In this document: positions 1 to 9,551 of the stretch, in pieces
How the letters are laid out: each line of letters opens with the position of its first letter
How positions within the stretch are numbered: the stretch's first letter is position 1
From: Rebecca billardiae RCC1528
Lineage: Eukaryota; Haptophyta
Direction of reading: 5' to 3'
Length of the DNA stretch: 64,000 nt
Assembly (NCBI GenBank): GCA_965240325.2
Contig: OZ251230.1
Span: 1,302,001-1,366,000 of the forward strand
Program-made: the position numbers and the translations under genes
The notes under the pieces: model-generated
Seen by the model: only the letters and a program-made list of their open reading frames with translations
What the model was told of the DNA's origin: nothing
Databases searched by the model: none

Positions 1-1200
1 GTCTCGCGCGCAGGCGCGTCGCGCAGCGCGCGCGCCGGCGCCGGCGCCGGCGCCGATGCCGATGCCGCCCAGAGCACGGGCAGAGCCGGGAGCCGCCGCG
101 CCGACGGTGGCGCGCGCGCCGAGCCGCAGCGGGCGCAGCGGCGAGACGAGCGCCCCGCGGCGTCCGCTGCCGCGGCTACTGCGGAGGCCCCTCTCCGCGC
201 GGTGGCGGCCCCGGGCGCCGACGCTGTCGCGCCGTGGGGGCGCTCAGACGGCGTCACGTCCGCGTCTGACGACGGGGCCGAGGAGGTCCGCCGCGCGGCG
301 GCTGGCGTTCGGCGGGCTGGCGCGGCGCGCAGAGCGGGCGAGGCGCGGCGCGGCGCTGACGACCCAACCACGGCCGCTGCGGACGCGGACGCGTCGGACG
401 AGGACGGCGGCGGGCGGCTGCGACGTGCGGCGGGCGGCGGGCGGCACGCGGGCGGAGCGCGCAGGGCTGACGTGTCACGGCGCGGGGATCTGTCCCCGGC
501 GGCCGCCGATGCTGCGGTGACCTCCCCAGGCACCGAGAGCGGCGAGGGCGACTGGCCAAGCCCGGTCCATCCCACGCGTGGGGCGCGCACGCGCGGCGCA
601 CCGGCGGCGGGTGCATCAACTCGCGCATCGCCACCAGGCTCAACGCCACGCAGCGCTCGCCACCGCGGGCTGGAGCCCTCCTCCGCTTCGCGGCAGGTGG
701 CGCGCGGGCTGGGTACACCTGGCTCCGTGCCGCGGCGGGCTGTTGGTGCAGGACGCCTCGAGTCGTGGCGCACGCCCACGCACTCGAGCGTGCGCCGGGC
801 GCGGCTGCGCGAGCAGACGCCAGGCAGCCCGACGAGTGCGCGCACCATCCGCTCGCCGTGCAACACGTGCACCCCAGCCTCCCACCGAAAGCCGTGGAGG
901 ATCTGATGATTGCTAGCAGCATGGGTGCCCTCCGGAGCTCAAAGGAAACGCCTGAGAGCAGTGGCCGGGCGCCTCCCAGCTCCCGGGTTGTGATCATGCA
1001 TGCTGGCGTGCGGCGGATGGCCGCCTCGAGCTCCCGCATGTCGTCAAACGGCCACGGGAGTATCGCGCGTCAATTCGTCCGGAGCAAAACTGCGCACTGC
1101 ATCAAGCCGATCCGGGCGGGGGCGGCGGGCGCGGAGGACATGTCTAGAACGAATCCTGAGCACTGATGATGAGATTCGGCAGGGAAACACGCGGTCTTAA
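1..1200. other. GC-rich stretch with no supportable gene
   Basis: Several overlapping open frames on both strands cross this stretch, but their translations are Arg/Ala/Pro-rich with no recognisable domain, as expected by chance at this base composition. The first 60 bases hold short GCCGGC/GCCGAT iterations. The segment from about 900 to 1200 is less GC-extreme and probably holds the promoter and 5' UTR of the kinase gene that starts at 1228. An exon of a gene lying mostly outside the window cannot be excluded. Confidence 0.4.
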
Positions 1201-1227
1201 GGGCGCCTCTCCGTCTCGGCCGCGTGC

Positions 1228-3120
1228 ATGGCAGCCCGCGGCACCTCGATCGTCATCGGCTCGGCGGCGGTGGCGCAGCGGCTCGGACTCGGTTCGATAA
1301 TCGCGTCGGCTTCCTCCGCCTCGCGCGTCGTCGGCGTCTTCACCAACGATGTGCGCGAGCGCGCGCAGCCGAGCGCTGCAGGCCGAACGTCCGTGCATGA
1401 GCTGAGCGAGATGGCGCGGGTGGTGCAGGCGTTCAACGTTCGTACAGCTCTCCTGACCGACGCGACCGACGCGCAGGCCCACGCGCAGCTCGCCATCGAC
1501 GCCGGGTGCACGCGCATCGTCAACCTCACGAGCGCGCCGCTGATCGACCTGCCGCACGGCGTCGAGCACGAGACGCCGCTCGTGGCGCGGCTGATGGAGC
1601 ACGCGCAGCCGGCGCAGCCGATCCTGCCCAACGCCGTCAGCCTGAGCGCCGGGCGCCTCGAGCGCGAGTACGAGCTCGTCGGGCCGCCCATCGGCCGCGG
1701 CGGCTTTGGCGTCGTGCTCCGCGCGCGCAACCGGCTCGACGGCTGCGAGTACGCCGTCAAGCGCGTCGAGTTCCACTCGCGGCGGGACGGCGAGGGCGCG
1801 CTGCGCGAGGCGCAGGCGATGGCGAAGATCGCGCGCGCGTGCCCGCAGCACATCGTCCAGTACTACTGCAGCTGGGTCGAGGCGGCCGACGAGCACGGCG
1901 CGCGCGCGCTCAGCGAGTGGTCTTCCTCGGTCGGCAGCTCGCCCGCGTCCTCGCGCGCGCCGGCGAGCGCGTCGGGCTGCGGCTCGTCGTCGTCGTGCGC
2001 GGGCTCGGACGCCGCGGGTGAGCACGTCGTGCTGCACCTCGTGATGGAGCTGATGCAGTGCAACACGCTGCGCGCCGAGCTCCTCGGCGCGCGCCGCGCG
2101 TGGACAGACGAGGAGGTGTGCTCGATCATCGAGCAGCTCGCGCTCGCGCTCGCGCACGTGCACGCGGCCGGGTACGTGCACCGCGACGTGGCGCCGGCGA
2201 ACGTGTTCCTCGAGCGGCCCACGCGCGACGCGCAGGTCGCGGGCCTCCCCGCCGGCGGGGCGGCGGGCGGCGCGCTCCCACGCGTCAAGCTTGGCGACTT
2301 TGGGCTGGCGCAGCGGCGCGCCGTCGCCGCGCCCGCGAGCGAGGGTGCACCGCCCGCGGGCGTGGGCGTGCTGGCGGCGGCGGCGAGCGCGGCCCCGGCA
2401 AGTGCCGCGGCGGCGGCCGCCGCGGCCATCCCGCCGCTGGCCATGGCGCTGGGCACGTACCTCTACGCCGCGCCCGAGCAGTACGCACCGGCGAGCGTCG
2501 CGACGAGCGGCGCGCGCGGCAGCGTCGGCTGCGCGGCCGAGCCGCAGGCTGAGCCGAGTGCCGACGTCTTCTCTCTGGGGGTCCTCTGCGCCGAGCTGCT
2601 GCACGGGCCGTTCAGCACGCTGCACGAGCGCGCGCACGTGCTCGGCGCGTTCCGCACGGCCGGCCAGCTCCCGCGCGCCGTGCTCGTGCAGCGCCCCACG
2701 CTCGCTGCCGTCGCGCTGCGCATGACCGCGCCGGTGCCCAGCGAGCGGCCGACGGCCGCAGAGGTAGCCGACACGATGCGAGCGATCGCCGCCGGGCTGG
2801 GCGGCGCGCGGTCGAGCCACACGCAGGCGGCGGGCGCGCCGCAGCCCTTCTCGCCTTCGCCGTGCTCGACGGCCGATGCGCCGCCACCCCCGCTGCCCGT
2901 CACGGGCGCGCTCACGGAGCCCGACTCGTCCGCGGCCGACAGCGCTGGCGGGGCGCCACACCCGGACACCCTGCGAGCGGCAGCGCTCGAGGCTGAGCTC
3001 GCGGCCGCCAAGGCGCGGGTGGCTGAGCTCGAGCACGCTGTGCGCGATCTCGCGCGCACCGTCGATGCGGCGTTGGGTGTCACGGCCACCGCCATGCCCG
3101 AAGCCGAGCTCCGCATGTGA
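1228..3120 (+). CDS. eIF2-alpha-kinase-like protein kinase with an N-terminal Rex/CoA-binding-like domain
   Basis: A single-exon frame of 630 residues. Residues about 145-460 form a protein kinase: glycine loop GRGGFGVV (157-164), VAIK-type lysine K178 (YAVKRV), glutamate E194, HRD 318-320, DFG 357-359 and an APE motif (YAAPEQY). The phrase IVQYYCSWVE and a Ser-rich insert after it (about 220-262) are typical of eIF2-alpha kinases (PERK/HRI/GCN2/PKR type), which slow translation under stress by phosphorylating eIF2-alpha. The catalytic loop reads HRDVAPAN, so the usual lysine of HRDxKPxN is alanine (A322). Residues 5-130 look like a Rossmann domain: a strand-helix-strand start, then VHELSEMARVVQAFNVRTAL and AGCTRIVNLT, close in layout to the NAD(H)-sensing core of Rex repressors. 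A short coiled-coil-like stretch (about 585-615) precedes the end. The kinase call is firm; the subfamily and the N-terminal domain are inferences. Confidence 0.85.
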   Translation: MAARGTSIVIGSAAVAQRLGLGSIIASASSASRVVGVFTNDVRERAQPSAAGRTSVHELSEMARVVQAFNVRTALLTDATDAQAHAQLAIDAGCTRIVNLTSAPLIDLPHGVEHETPLVARLMEHAQPAQPILPNAVSLSAGRLEREYELVGPPIGRGGFGVVLRARNRLDGCEYAVKRVEFHSRRDGEGALREAQAMAKIARACPQHIVQYYCSWVEAADEHGARALSEWSSSVGSSPASSRAPASASGCGSSSSCAGSDAAGEHVVLHLVMELMQCNTLRAELLGARRAWTDEEVCSIIEQLALALAHVHAAGYVHRDVAPANVFLERPTRDAQVAGLPAGGAAGGALPRVKLGDFGLAQRRAVAAPASEGAPPAGVGVLAAAASAAPASAAAAAAAAIPPLAMALGTYLYAAPEQYAPASVATSGARGSVGCAAEPQAEPSADVFSLGVLCAELLHGPFSTLHERAHVLGAFRTAGQLPRAVLVQRPTLAAVALRMTAPVPSERPTAAEVADTMRAIAAGLGGARSSHTQAAGAPQPFSPSPCSTADAPPPPLPVTGALTEPDSSAADSAGGAPHPDTLRAAALEAELAAAKARVAELEHAVRDLARTVDAALGVTATAMPEAELRM

Positions 3121-3627
3121 TCTATCTTGCCGCGCGTGCCGTCAGGCCGCGGGCGCTGGCACCGCGCCAGCGCGAGTGCCGAGTACTCAGCGTTGCCGCC
3201 GCTGCGCCGTGGTCATCCGAAGGGGCTCTCTGACGTCGGCGAGTTTGACTGACAGTGGCATCGCTCGATGGTGTACCTGTACGACCTTTCGTGGGCAGGA
3301 CGCTGTTGGCTGTGCGCGGGCGCTGAGCCGAACAGCTTGGCCATGCGAGGCTGATGAACGACTGCGACGGGGGTCATCGAACGGCGGCAGACGCAACAAA
3401 AACAAATGACATATTATGGGGGTAACGCCGCAGCCGATATCTTTTTTTCTGCAGCCGAGTGCAGAAGCGATTTTCCCGGCTTGTCCGGACACAAACCCGC
3501 CGGACCGGCCCGTAGCGGCCGCCCGAATGGGCGACAGTTCGGAAGTGTCCCGCTCACCGCTTTCGCGCGCGCCGGCATTTGTAAACCGTCAACACCGACC
3601 GAGACGCGACCGTCCACGCCCGACTCC

Positions 3628-5061
3628 ATGGCGAGCGACGAGCACAATGCGACGCTCAGCGAGATGCGCTCGTTGCGAACCGACCTGCAGGGCATCCTTG
3701 CAAACTTGCGTCGCTTCTCGCGCGCAACGCACGCGGCGGGCTCCGCCTGCCGCCCGGCGCACCAGGCGCTCGAGATGCATTGGGATCCGCACCCGCAGCG
3801 GGTCTTCCGCTACGGGCGCACGCCCATCCCCGACTTTGGCGTGCGCATCGAAGGCAGCCCCAACTCACAGCCGATCCTCCTCGAGATAGGCATCGCCGAG
3901 GCTCGCTCGGGACAGCGGCTTACCGGCATCCTCAAGGGAGAGACCACCGTGCAGCTGCGCGACGGCGTCGCCACGTTTGACAAGGTCGTGCTGCAGCTGG
4001 CCGCACGCGCCTCGCTCAAGCGCACGCTCACGCTGCAGTTCGTGGTGACGCAGGTGGATCACTCGGCGCATGGCCCACGCGTGCGCGAGCTCCGCTCGAA
4101 GACCGTCATCGTGCGCAACTCGCGCGCTGCCGACGCGACCAAGCGTGCCTCTGACCCCACCCGGGGCAGCAAGCGCGCGCTCGAGGAGATCGGCATGGTG
4201 ATCTCCTCGAGCAATCAGCCCGCAGTGGCCGAGGCCCCTCGCTCGCCCGCCTTGCGCCCGACGCATCCACCTGACGGACCAGACCTCCTCGATGTCGCCT
4301 TCCCCGTCGACGAGCACGCCTCTGTGCCGCACAGCTTCTCGGACGCTGTCCTGGCGTCGGACGAGCCCACCGCCGAGGAGCTGCAGCTGCTGCTCGACAA
4401 CGACCCGCTGCTCGCGAGCGTGTACTCGAGCGGGGCGCCGACGCCGCCCGAGTACGAGGATGCACACGTGACGCAGTCGATGCCGTTCGCGGCCAAGCGG
4501 CCGCGCACCGGCCTCAGCGACGTGCTCGAGCTCGAGCCCGAGCCAGACACCGACGCCGATGGCTCGCTGGCTGACTTTGTGGGCACGAATCCGCACCCGC
4601 CCTCGCCGGTTGAGCAGGTGTACCGCGGCAACAGCTCCCGTCGCCCGCCGAGCGACGAGAGCACAGACCGCTCCTGGAGTGGCGACGTCGACGCCGATGC
4701 GGAGGATGGCGAACCTGTGTGGTTTGACGCGGTCTCGGGCGCGGACGGCGATGATGGCACAGCGCTCCAAGCGGCGACTCCAACGTTCAAGGCAGTCGCG
4801 CGCGTTGACGCTGGCAAAGATGGCGTGGCGCCATCGCCTGTGTGGCCACCGGACTCGTGGGCGCGCATCGCGATGCTGGCTGGGTTTGCATACGCGCTTG
4901 CGCTCTCCGCCGTGCAGGCTGTTGCGCTTGCGCAGGTGTTCGTACCGAGCCCTAGCTGTCGCTCGCGGCGGCAGCACACCGCGTTGCATCACGTCCAGCA
5001 GGCACCCAGGGTCAAAGCACCTTCGGCGGCGCTGCGCCTCGCGGGCACGGTTTCGAGCTAG
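3628..5061 (+). CDS. Unknown protein with a C-terminal membrane segment and a possible Ig-like beta domain
   Basis: I do not recognise this 477-residue protein. The frame is open from 3406, but the ATG at 3628 (MASDEHNATLSEMRS) is preferred because the upstream part looks like untranslated sequence. Residues about 50-155 read as a beta-rich domain (VRIEGSPNSQPILLEIGIAE, then GVATFDKVVLQL, then LTLQFVVTQV), the spacing expected for an immunoglobulin-like fold such as those of Rel/STAT/IPT-type regions. The middle (about 160-400) is acidic and low in complexity, with PEST-like runs. A hydrophobic helix near residues 414-439 (IAMLAGFAYALALSAVQAVA) is followed by a basic tail of about 38 residues, so the protein may be anchored by its tail. 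A membrane-tethered regulator would fit this layout but nothing proves it. Confidence 0.6.
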   Translation: MASDEHNATLSEMRSLRTDLQGILANLRRFSRATHAAGSACRPAHQALEMHWDPHPQRVFRYGRTPIPDFGVRIEGSPNSQPILLEIGIAEARSGQRLTGILKGETTVQLRDGVATFDKVVLQLAARASLKRTLTLQFVVTQVDHSAHGPRVRELRSKTVIVRNSRAADATKRASDPTRGSKRALEEIGMVISSSNQPAVAEAPRSPALRPTHPPDGPDLLDVAFPVDEHASVPHSFSDAVLASDEPTAEELQLLLDNDPLLASVYSSGAPTPPEYEDAHVTQSMPFAAKRPRTGLSDVLELEPEPDTDADGSLADFVGTNPHPPSPVEQVYRGNSSRRPPSDESTDRSWSGDVDADAEDGEPVWFDAVSGADGDDGTALQAATPTFKAVARVDAGKDGVAPSPVWPPDSWARIAMLAGFAYALALSAVQAVALAQVFVPSPSCRSRRQHTALHHVQQAPRVKAPSAALRLAGTVSS

Positions 5062-5478
5062 TTCGTACTAGTGACCGTTTGCATACTTTATGAAACTCTC
5101 GTCGCATCTTACTGATGATAACTACGATTCGTCTTTAGCTAGTAGTAATCATTACAACTATATATTATATTATTTAATATATATATATATATCAATAATA
5201 ATACTATCAATGTAATAACCGCGGGCAACACCATTACACCACCGCGTCGCCTTATTGTGATGATCAATGATGATAATGATTGCTGATGAATGCGATCAGA
5301 CAGAGGGTGCACGCGGACCTCGTCCCGGCGTCAAGGTCAAGGTGACGCCCAGACGGTCCGAGCAGTGACCAGTCGGATGCCCGAGTCCGAGGACTGACGA
5401 CTGTCACTCACTGGCGCCAGACAGTCAGGCTGTCACCGCCAGCGAGCGCACACCGAAGCCCGCCGTCGTTGCCATGCT
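5062..5478. other. Intergenic, AT-rich island
   Basis: Between convergent genes. Bases about 5150-5215 are almost pure A/T with TA iterations, in strong contrast to the flanks. It probably holds both 3' UTRs. No gene or clear signal seen. Confidence 0.5.
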
Positions 5479-6539
5479 CTAATTCACGGGAAGGCTGAAC
5501 ACCCTCACCATCCCGAGGTCGCGCTCCTTGTCGTCGCCCGCGTACGCGAGGAGATGCTGCGTCGGGTGCCACGCGATCGAGTTCATCGCGACGCTCGAGC
5601 TGATGGCGTGCACCTGCTCGCCCGTGTCCACGTCGGCGATGTCGATGAAGGCGTCCTCCGAGGCGGACGCGAGCAGCTTCCCGTCGTGCGAGAAGGACAG
5701 CGTGCGCACCGGCCACTCGAGCCGCGTGAGCGTGCGCGTGCACACCAGCTCGGGCAGGCTCCACACGCTCACGAGCGCGTCCGCGCCGCCGACCGCAATG
5801 TGTCTCCCGGTCGGGTCGAACTGGACGCAGTAGCAGTTGGCCGTGTGGCCCTGCACACGGCGCGGGGGGCGGGCGCGGCTCGGCGGTGAGCGGCGCGGCG
5901 CGGCGCGAGGCACGAGGGGCGCCGCCGCCGCAGCCAGCCGTGGCGCACCTGCAGCGAGCGGAAGCTCTCGACTTTGCTCCCGCCCTTGAGGAAGTTGGCG
6001 TAGCGCAGCACCTCCACGGTGCCCTGCCCGGTGGTGAGGAACAGGAGCGAGCCGTCCCTGTTCCACGACATCTCGTTCACCTCGTACGGGAACTTGGTCG
6101 TCTTGAGCATCTTGCCTTTCCGCGTGTCGATGATCGAGATGTCGTCGTCCTTGTTGCCGACGGCGATGTGGTGGTCGCCGTCGGGCGACCACGCAATGTT
6201 GATGTTCTCTCCGCGCGTCTCGATCACGTTGGTGCAGCGGCCGGTGCGCGCGTCCCAGAGGCGGACGGTCTTGTCACCCGAGGCGGTGGCGAGGCGGTCA
6301 GGGTGCTGCGGATCCCAGCACAGCTGATCGACCGCCTCCTGGTGCCCGCGCAGCTCGATGTGTGACTCCTTGCCGCCGGCGCCGTCCGCGATGCCCGACC
6401 ACACGATGGCTGTCGTGTCGACCGAGCCCGACGCAAGCTTCGAGCCCGTCGAGTTCCACGCGACGGCATGCACCACCTTCTTGTGCTTCTGAAACTCGCG
6501 CGTCACGCCGCGCCCCTTCATCGTCGCACCGCTGCTCAT
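5479..6539 (-). CDS. THOC3: THO complex subunit 3 (WD40 protein), two exons
   Basis: A WD40 propeller matching THOC3/Tex1, a subunit of the nuclear THO/TREX complex that couples transcription to mRNA export. Exon 1 runs 6539-5949 and exon 2 runs 5850-5479, joined across a 98-bp GT-AG intron at a codon boundary. The product is 320 residues from the ATG at 6539 (MSSGATMKGRGVTREF) or 340 from an upstream ATG at 6599; human THOC3 is about 350. Repeats visible include VVHAVAWNSTGSKLASGS, LATASGDKTVRLWD, INIAWSPDGDHHIAVG, NEMSWNRDGSLLF and, in exon 2, CVQFDPTGRHIAVGGADALV and LASASEDAFIDIAD. It diverges from DNAJC17 with about 86 bp between start codons, so the two probably share a promoter. Confidence 0.93.
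5851..5948 (-). other. Intron of THOC3 gene
   Basis: 98 bp, donor CAG|GTGCGC, acceptor GTGTGCAG|GG, phase 0. Removing it joins SFRSLQ to GHTANCYC and restores the WD40 repeat. Confidence 0.9.
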
Positions 6540-6625
6540 GGCCGCGATCGCGAGCGTCGCCGTCGGCGCGACGACGGCACCAACAGCACCACGCAGCACT
6601 GACCTGCCAGGCCGGTCGCGTCAGC
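6540..6625. promoter_or_regulatory. Probable bidirectional promoter, THOC3/DNAJC17
   Basis: Only 86 bp separate the preferred divergent start codons. No TATA box is visible. Both genes act in nuclear mRNA processing, so shared control would make sense. If THOC3 starts at 6599 the gap falls to 26 bp. Confidence 0.5.
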
Positions 6626-7888
6626 ATGGCGGCAGAGGAGGAGTTCGTCGACTGGTACGCCTTCGTTGGCGTCGAGCGCGACGCGCCGGCGCGCGAGATC
6701 TCGCGCGCGTACCGCAAACGGGCGCTCTCGTGCCACCCCGACAAGCGACCAGGCGATGCCGCCGCCGCGAAGGAGTTTGCCACCCTCCAGCGCGCGTACG
6801 ACGTGCTCTCGGACGAGGCCGCGCGAAAGGCGTTCGACGGCGTGCTCGAAGCCCGCGAGCTGCGCGAGCGGCGGCGCGATGCGGAGGACGGGAGGCGGCG
6901 GAAGCAGCGCGAGGATCTGGAGGCTCGCGAGGCTGCCGCCCGCGCTGCGCAGCGCGCCGCGTACGGCGGCGGCGCGGCGCCCGCACCCAAGCGCGCGCGA
7001 GCCGCGGAGGCCGACGAGGACGGCCCCGAAGATGCGCGTGCCAGCCTCGCAGCGGAGACGGCGGCACGCAAGCAGCTCGAGGCGGAGCTGCAGCGTATTC
7101 GCGATCGCAACGCCGCAGCCGCCGCAGCGCGCGCGCGTGCCAGCGCGAGCGCCGCACGCGCCGGCGCAAGCGGCGGGAGCTCAGACGACGGTGCTGCCCT
7201 CACGTTGCGCTGGGCAGCCGGCACGGCCTACTCGGCCGAGCTGCTGCAGGCGCTGGTGCGCTCGGTGTGCCCGCCGCGTGGGCCAAGTGCGCCACCGCTG
7301 AGTGGGCCGCGGTTCACCGTGGTGCCCTCGCCTTCGGGTCGTCCACAGGTGCGCTGCGTGCGCCGCGCTCGGCCCCCCCCCCTTGTGTGCCCAGCACCTC
7401 TGCCGAGCCCCTTCCTCTGCCGCTCCTCCTTGGCTCTGGCTGATTGCCCCCCGCGCCCGCGACGCCCACGCACATCTGGGCAGGCCCTCGTGCACTTCGC
7501 CGTGCGCGCCGACGCGAGCGCCGTCGCCGCGCTCTGGCGGGGCGGCGGCGGTCTGGACGAGGACCTGGAGGCGAGCACAGGCATCCGCGCAGAGCTGAGC
7601 GGTGCGGACGGCGGCGGCACGGGCCGCAGGCCAGACGGCGGCGCGACCGGGGCGAGCGCGAGCGCTGCAGGGGCAGACGGCGGCGCGGCTCCCGGAGACG
7701 GGAGCGTGGGCGCTAGCGCGCGCGGCACGGCTGCGCCTGAGCTGTGGACGGCAGGCGGCTCAGAGCTTGGGCTGGACGAGCTGGTGCACTGCACGGAGTA
7801 CGAGCGTGTGACACTGCTGCGGCTGCGGCGCGCGGCGGAGCGCCAGCAGCAGGAGCGACGGGCGGCTGCGATGCCAGCCGCGCCGTGA
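6626..7888 (+). CDS. DNAJC17: DnaJ homolog subfamily C member 17 (J domain plus RRM)
   Basis: J domain at residues about 8-72 with helix II/III motifs REISRAYRKRALSCHPDKR, containing the HPD tripeptide that stimulates Hsp70 ATPase. A charged Arg/Glu/Ala coiled segment follows, then an RRM-like part (LTLRWAAGTAYSAELLQAL ... ALVHFAVRADASAVAAL) and the C-terminal signature YERVTLLRLRRAAERQQ, which matches the end of animal and plant DNAJC17 closely. DNAJC17/Cwf23 proteins are spliceosome-associated co-chaperones. A 135-bp intron is predicted at 7349-7483 inside the RRM. It is a multiple of three and has no stop, so the frame is open with or without splicing: 375 residues if spliced, 420 if retained. 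The start at 6626 is the first ATG ahead of the J domain. Confidence 0.92.
   Translation: MAAEEEFVDWYAFVGVERDAPAREISRAYRKRALSCHPDKRPGDAAAAKEFATLQRAYDVLSDEAARKAFDGVLEARELRERRRDAEDGRRRKQREDLEAREAAARAAQRAAYGGGAAPAPKRARAAEADEDGPEDARASLAAETAARKQLEAELQRIRDRNAAAAAARARASASAARAGASGGSSDDGAALTLRWAAGTAYSAELLQALVRSVCPPRGPSAPPLSGPRFTVVPSPSGRPQVRCVRRARPPPLVCPAPLPSPFLCRSSLALADCPPRPRRPRTSGQALVHFAVRADASAVAALWRGGGGLDEDLEASTGIRAELSGADGGGTGRRPDGGATGASASAAGADGGAAPGDGSVGASARGTAAPELWTAGGSELGLDELVHCTEYERVTLLRLRRAAERQQQERRAAAMPAAP
7349..7483 (+). other. Predicted in-frame intron of DNAJC17
   Basis: Donor CAG|GTGCGC, pyrimidine-rich middle with a run of nine C, acceptor GGGCAG|GC, phase 0, 135 bp. Splicing joins the two halves of the RRM at PSGRPQ/ALVHFA. 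Confidence 0.75.
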
Positions 7889-8534
7889 TGATCGCATAGT
7901 ACGGTAACGGGCGCTGGACTGACGCCGTGCGCGACATAATTCTGCGGACGACTGTAGTATGTTAGTTCTAAGTAGTTCGGGCTTCAGTAAATGGAGTCAG
8001 TACTTATAGACCGGTACTGTCGCGGACCTGCGACAGTAATGAGTGACGTACGAATATTGCATGTACGGAATGTACTATACTACGGGTAAATGGTAATCCC
8101 GGGGCCGGGGCGGGGGCGGGGCGGGGCACTCCGGGAATGACTGTTCCTGTGAACACTCAGAACAGTCATCAGCAGTCACCCCGGCCCGACGGTGACAATG
8201 TACCATTTGAGTAAGCGCGCCACCGGCACCGCCAGTGCTGGCACTGCTGCCCACTCATGCCGACATGCGCCCAGTCTGAGTCAGCAGCTCGCGCAGGGCC
8301 TGCCGCGGCCGGGCCGGCACGGGGCGGGCAGGGGCGTCAGGCCCCGCGGCCCGCGCGTACGTTCGGCCGTAAGTAAGCCTCGGCCCGTAAGTCACCAGAG
8401 GCCGCTGCCAGCCCCTTCTGTCTACTCCGACTCCGCCTTCGGAGTCATCCTCGTTGGAACGCGTAGTGGTCGCGCGGAGTGGTCGGGCCGCCCCGGCACC
8501 ACGTCGATCCGATCCAGCATCTGTGCATGTGATC
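7889..8534. other. Intergenic with a G-quadruplex-like run
   Basis: Lies between convergent genes. The first 200 bp are mixed-composition and hold no frame of note. Bases 8100-8127 contain five G-runs of four or more on the + strand separated by one or two bases, a strong G-quadruplex candidate. No gene recognised. Confidence 0.5.
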
Positions 8535-9551
8535 TCACCTGACCGCCTGCGCCACGCCCTGCTGGCGCGGAAGCCAGGACATTCGTCGGAATCGATGGCC
8601 GGTGATGATGCTGCCGAGGCTGCCGCTTGTGTAGTAGCTGCTCATGATGCCAATCGATCGCCGAGGAACGGGTCCGCGATTGACTGCGACTGCGTCGCCA
8701 CGGCCAAAGCTGGCGCCTGGTACGACGGACGCAATCGAAGGGTGCCAGGGCGTGCAGCTTTGCGTCTCCGCGTGTCGCAGCACGATCTGCTCGTCCAGCC
8801 ACGGCTTCATCGACGGGTCCTTGAGCGCATCGATGATCCAGCCGTACTGCTCGTCGTACAGCTCAAAGTCCTTGTACACGAACATGTCGAACACGAAGCC
8901 GGGCTTGCCCTGGGAGCGCGAAAAGTGCGCGCGCTTCCTCTCGATGTTCCTCCCGAACGGCCGGTAGAAATGCGGCGCGTCCATCGGCGAGAAGCCCTTG
9001 ATCATCTTCTTCTCGATGTTGCGGATGTCGCTTGGCTTGAACGCGCGCATCATCGCGGGCAGCACGACGATCTCCTCCTCGCGCATGTGCGGGAGCATGA
9101 GCGTCTCGATCTCGTCGACGAGGTCCATGAGTTCCAGAGGCGTGGTCGACCGGCCGAGCTCGCGGAACGCCGAGGCTGTGCGTGCCATCAGGGTTAACAA
9201 CTCGGCGTGGTCGTCCGAGATCTTGAAGGGGATGTCAATCCTGGTGCGGAGGAAGGGGAAGAGGAGCGTCTCCTCCTGCGCGTGATGCAGCACGATGTTC
9301 CCGGTCACACGGCCCCACCACTTCTTCATCGCGTCATACTCCCACTCCTCCACGTGGTCGGAGGTGGCCATCCGCTCGAGCGCCACGGATGTGTCTTCGA
9401 GGTCGTGAGCGATGGCACGGTGCGCGAGCATCCAGAGGTGCTCGGAGAGGTCAGGCCACTCCTCGCTCGCCTCTTCGCGCTCGAGCTCGGCCTTGCTAAT
9501 ACGCATGCGGTGCTCGCCAGTGAGGGCCGGATTGGAGGTGTCACTCATCAT
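8535..9551 (-). CDS. Hemerythrin/HHE-domain protein
   Basis: A 338-residue single-exon frame. Residues about 35-170 form a four-helix HHE hemerythrin-like domain with the ligand pattern in order: LAHRAIAHD (H44, H49), LHHAQEETLLFP (H89/H90, E93/E94), DDHAELL (H115) and LPHMREEEIVVLP (H155, E158-E160). This pattern binds a di-iron centre in bacterial and eukaryotic homologues that handle oxygen, iron or nitrosative stress. A conserved-looking C-terminal region (about 185-260, ending YDEQYGWIIDALKDPSMKPWL) follows; the last 70 residues are low-complexity and may include sequence past the true end of the family domain. No signal peptide, so probably cytosolic. Which substrate it senses or carries cannot be told. 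Confidence 0.85.
   Translation of the reverse strand: MMSDTSNPALTGEHRMRISKAELEREEASEEWPDLSEHLWMLAHRAIAHDLEDTSVALERMATSDHVEEWEYDAMKKWWGRVTGNIVLHHAQEETLLFPFLRTRIDIPFKISDDHAELLTLMARTASAFRELGRSTTPLELMDLVDEIETLMLPHMREEEIVVLPAMMRAFKPSDIRNIEKKMIKGFSPMDAPHFYRPFGRNIERKRAHFSRSQGKPGFVFDMFVYKDFELYDEQYGWIIDALKDPSMKPWLDEQIVLRHAETQSCTPWHPSIASVVPGASFGRGDAVAVNRGPVPRRSIGIMSSYYTSGSLGSIITGHRFRRMSWLPRQQGVAQAVR

Noticed and set aside
1144-3036. 630-codon open frame antisense to the kinase gene
   Set aside because: Arg/Ala/Asp-rich and without a motif; the sense frame has all kinase motifs.
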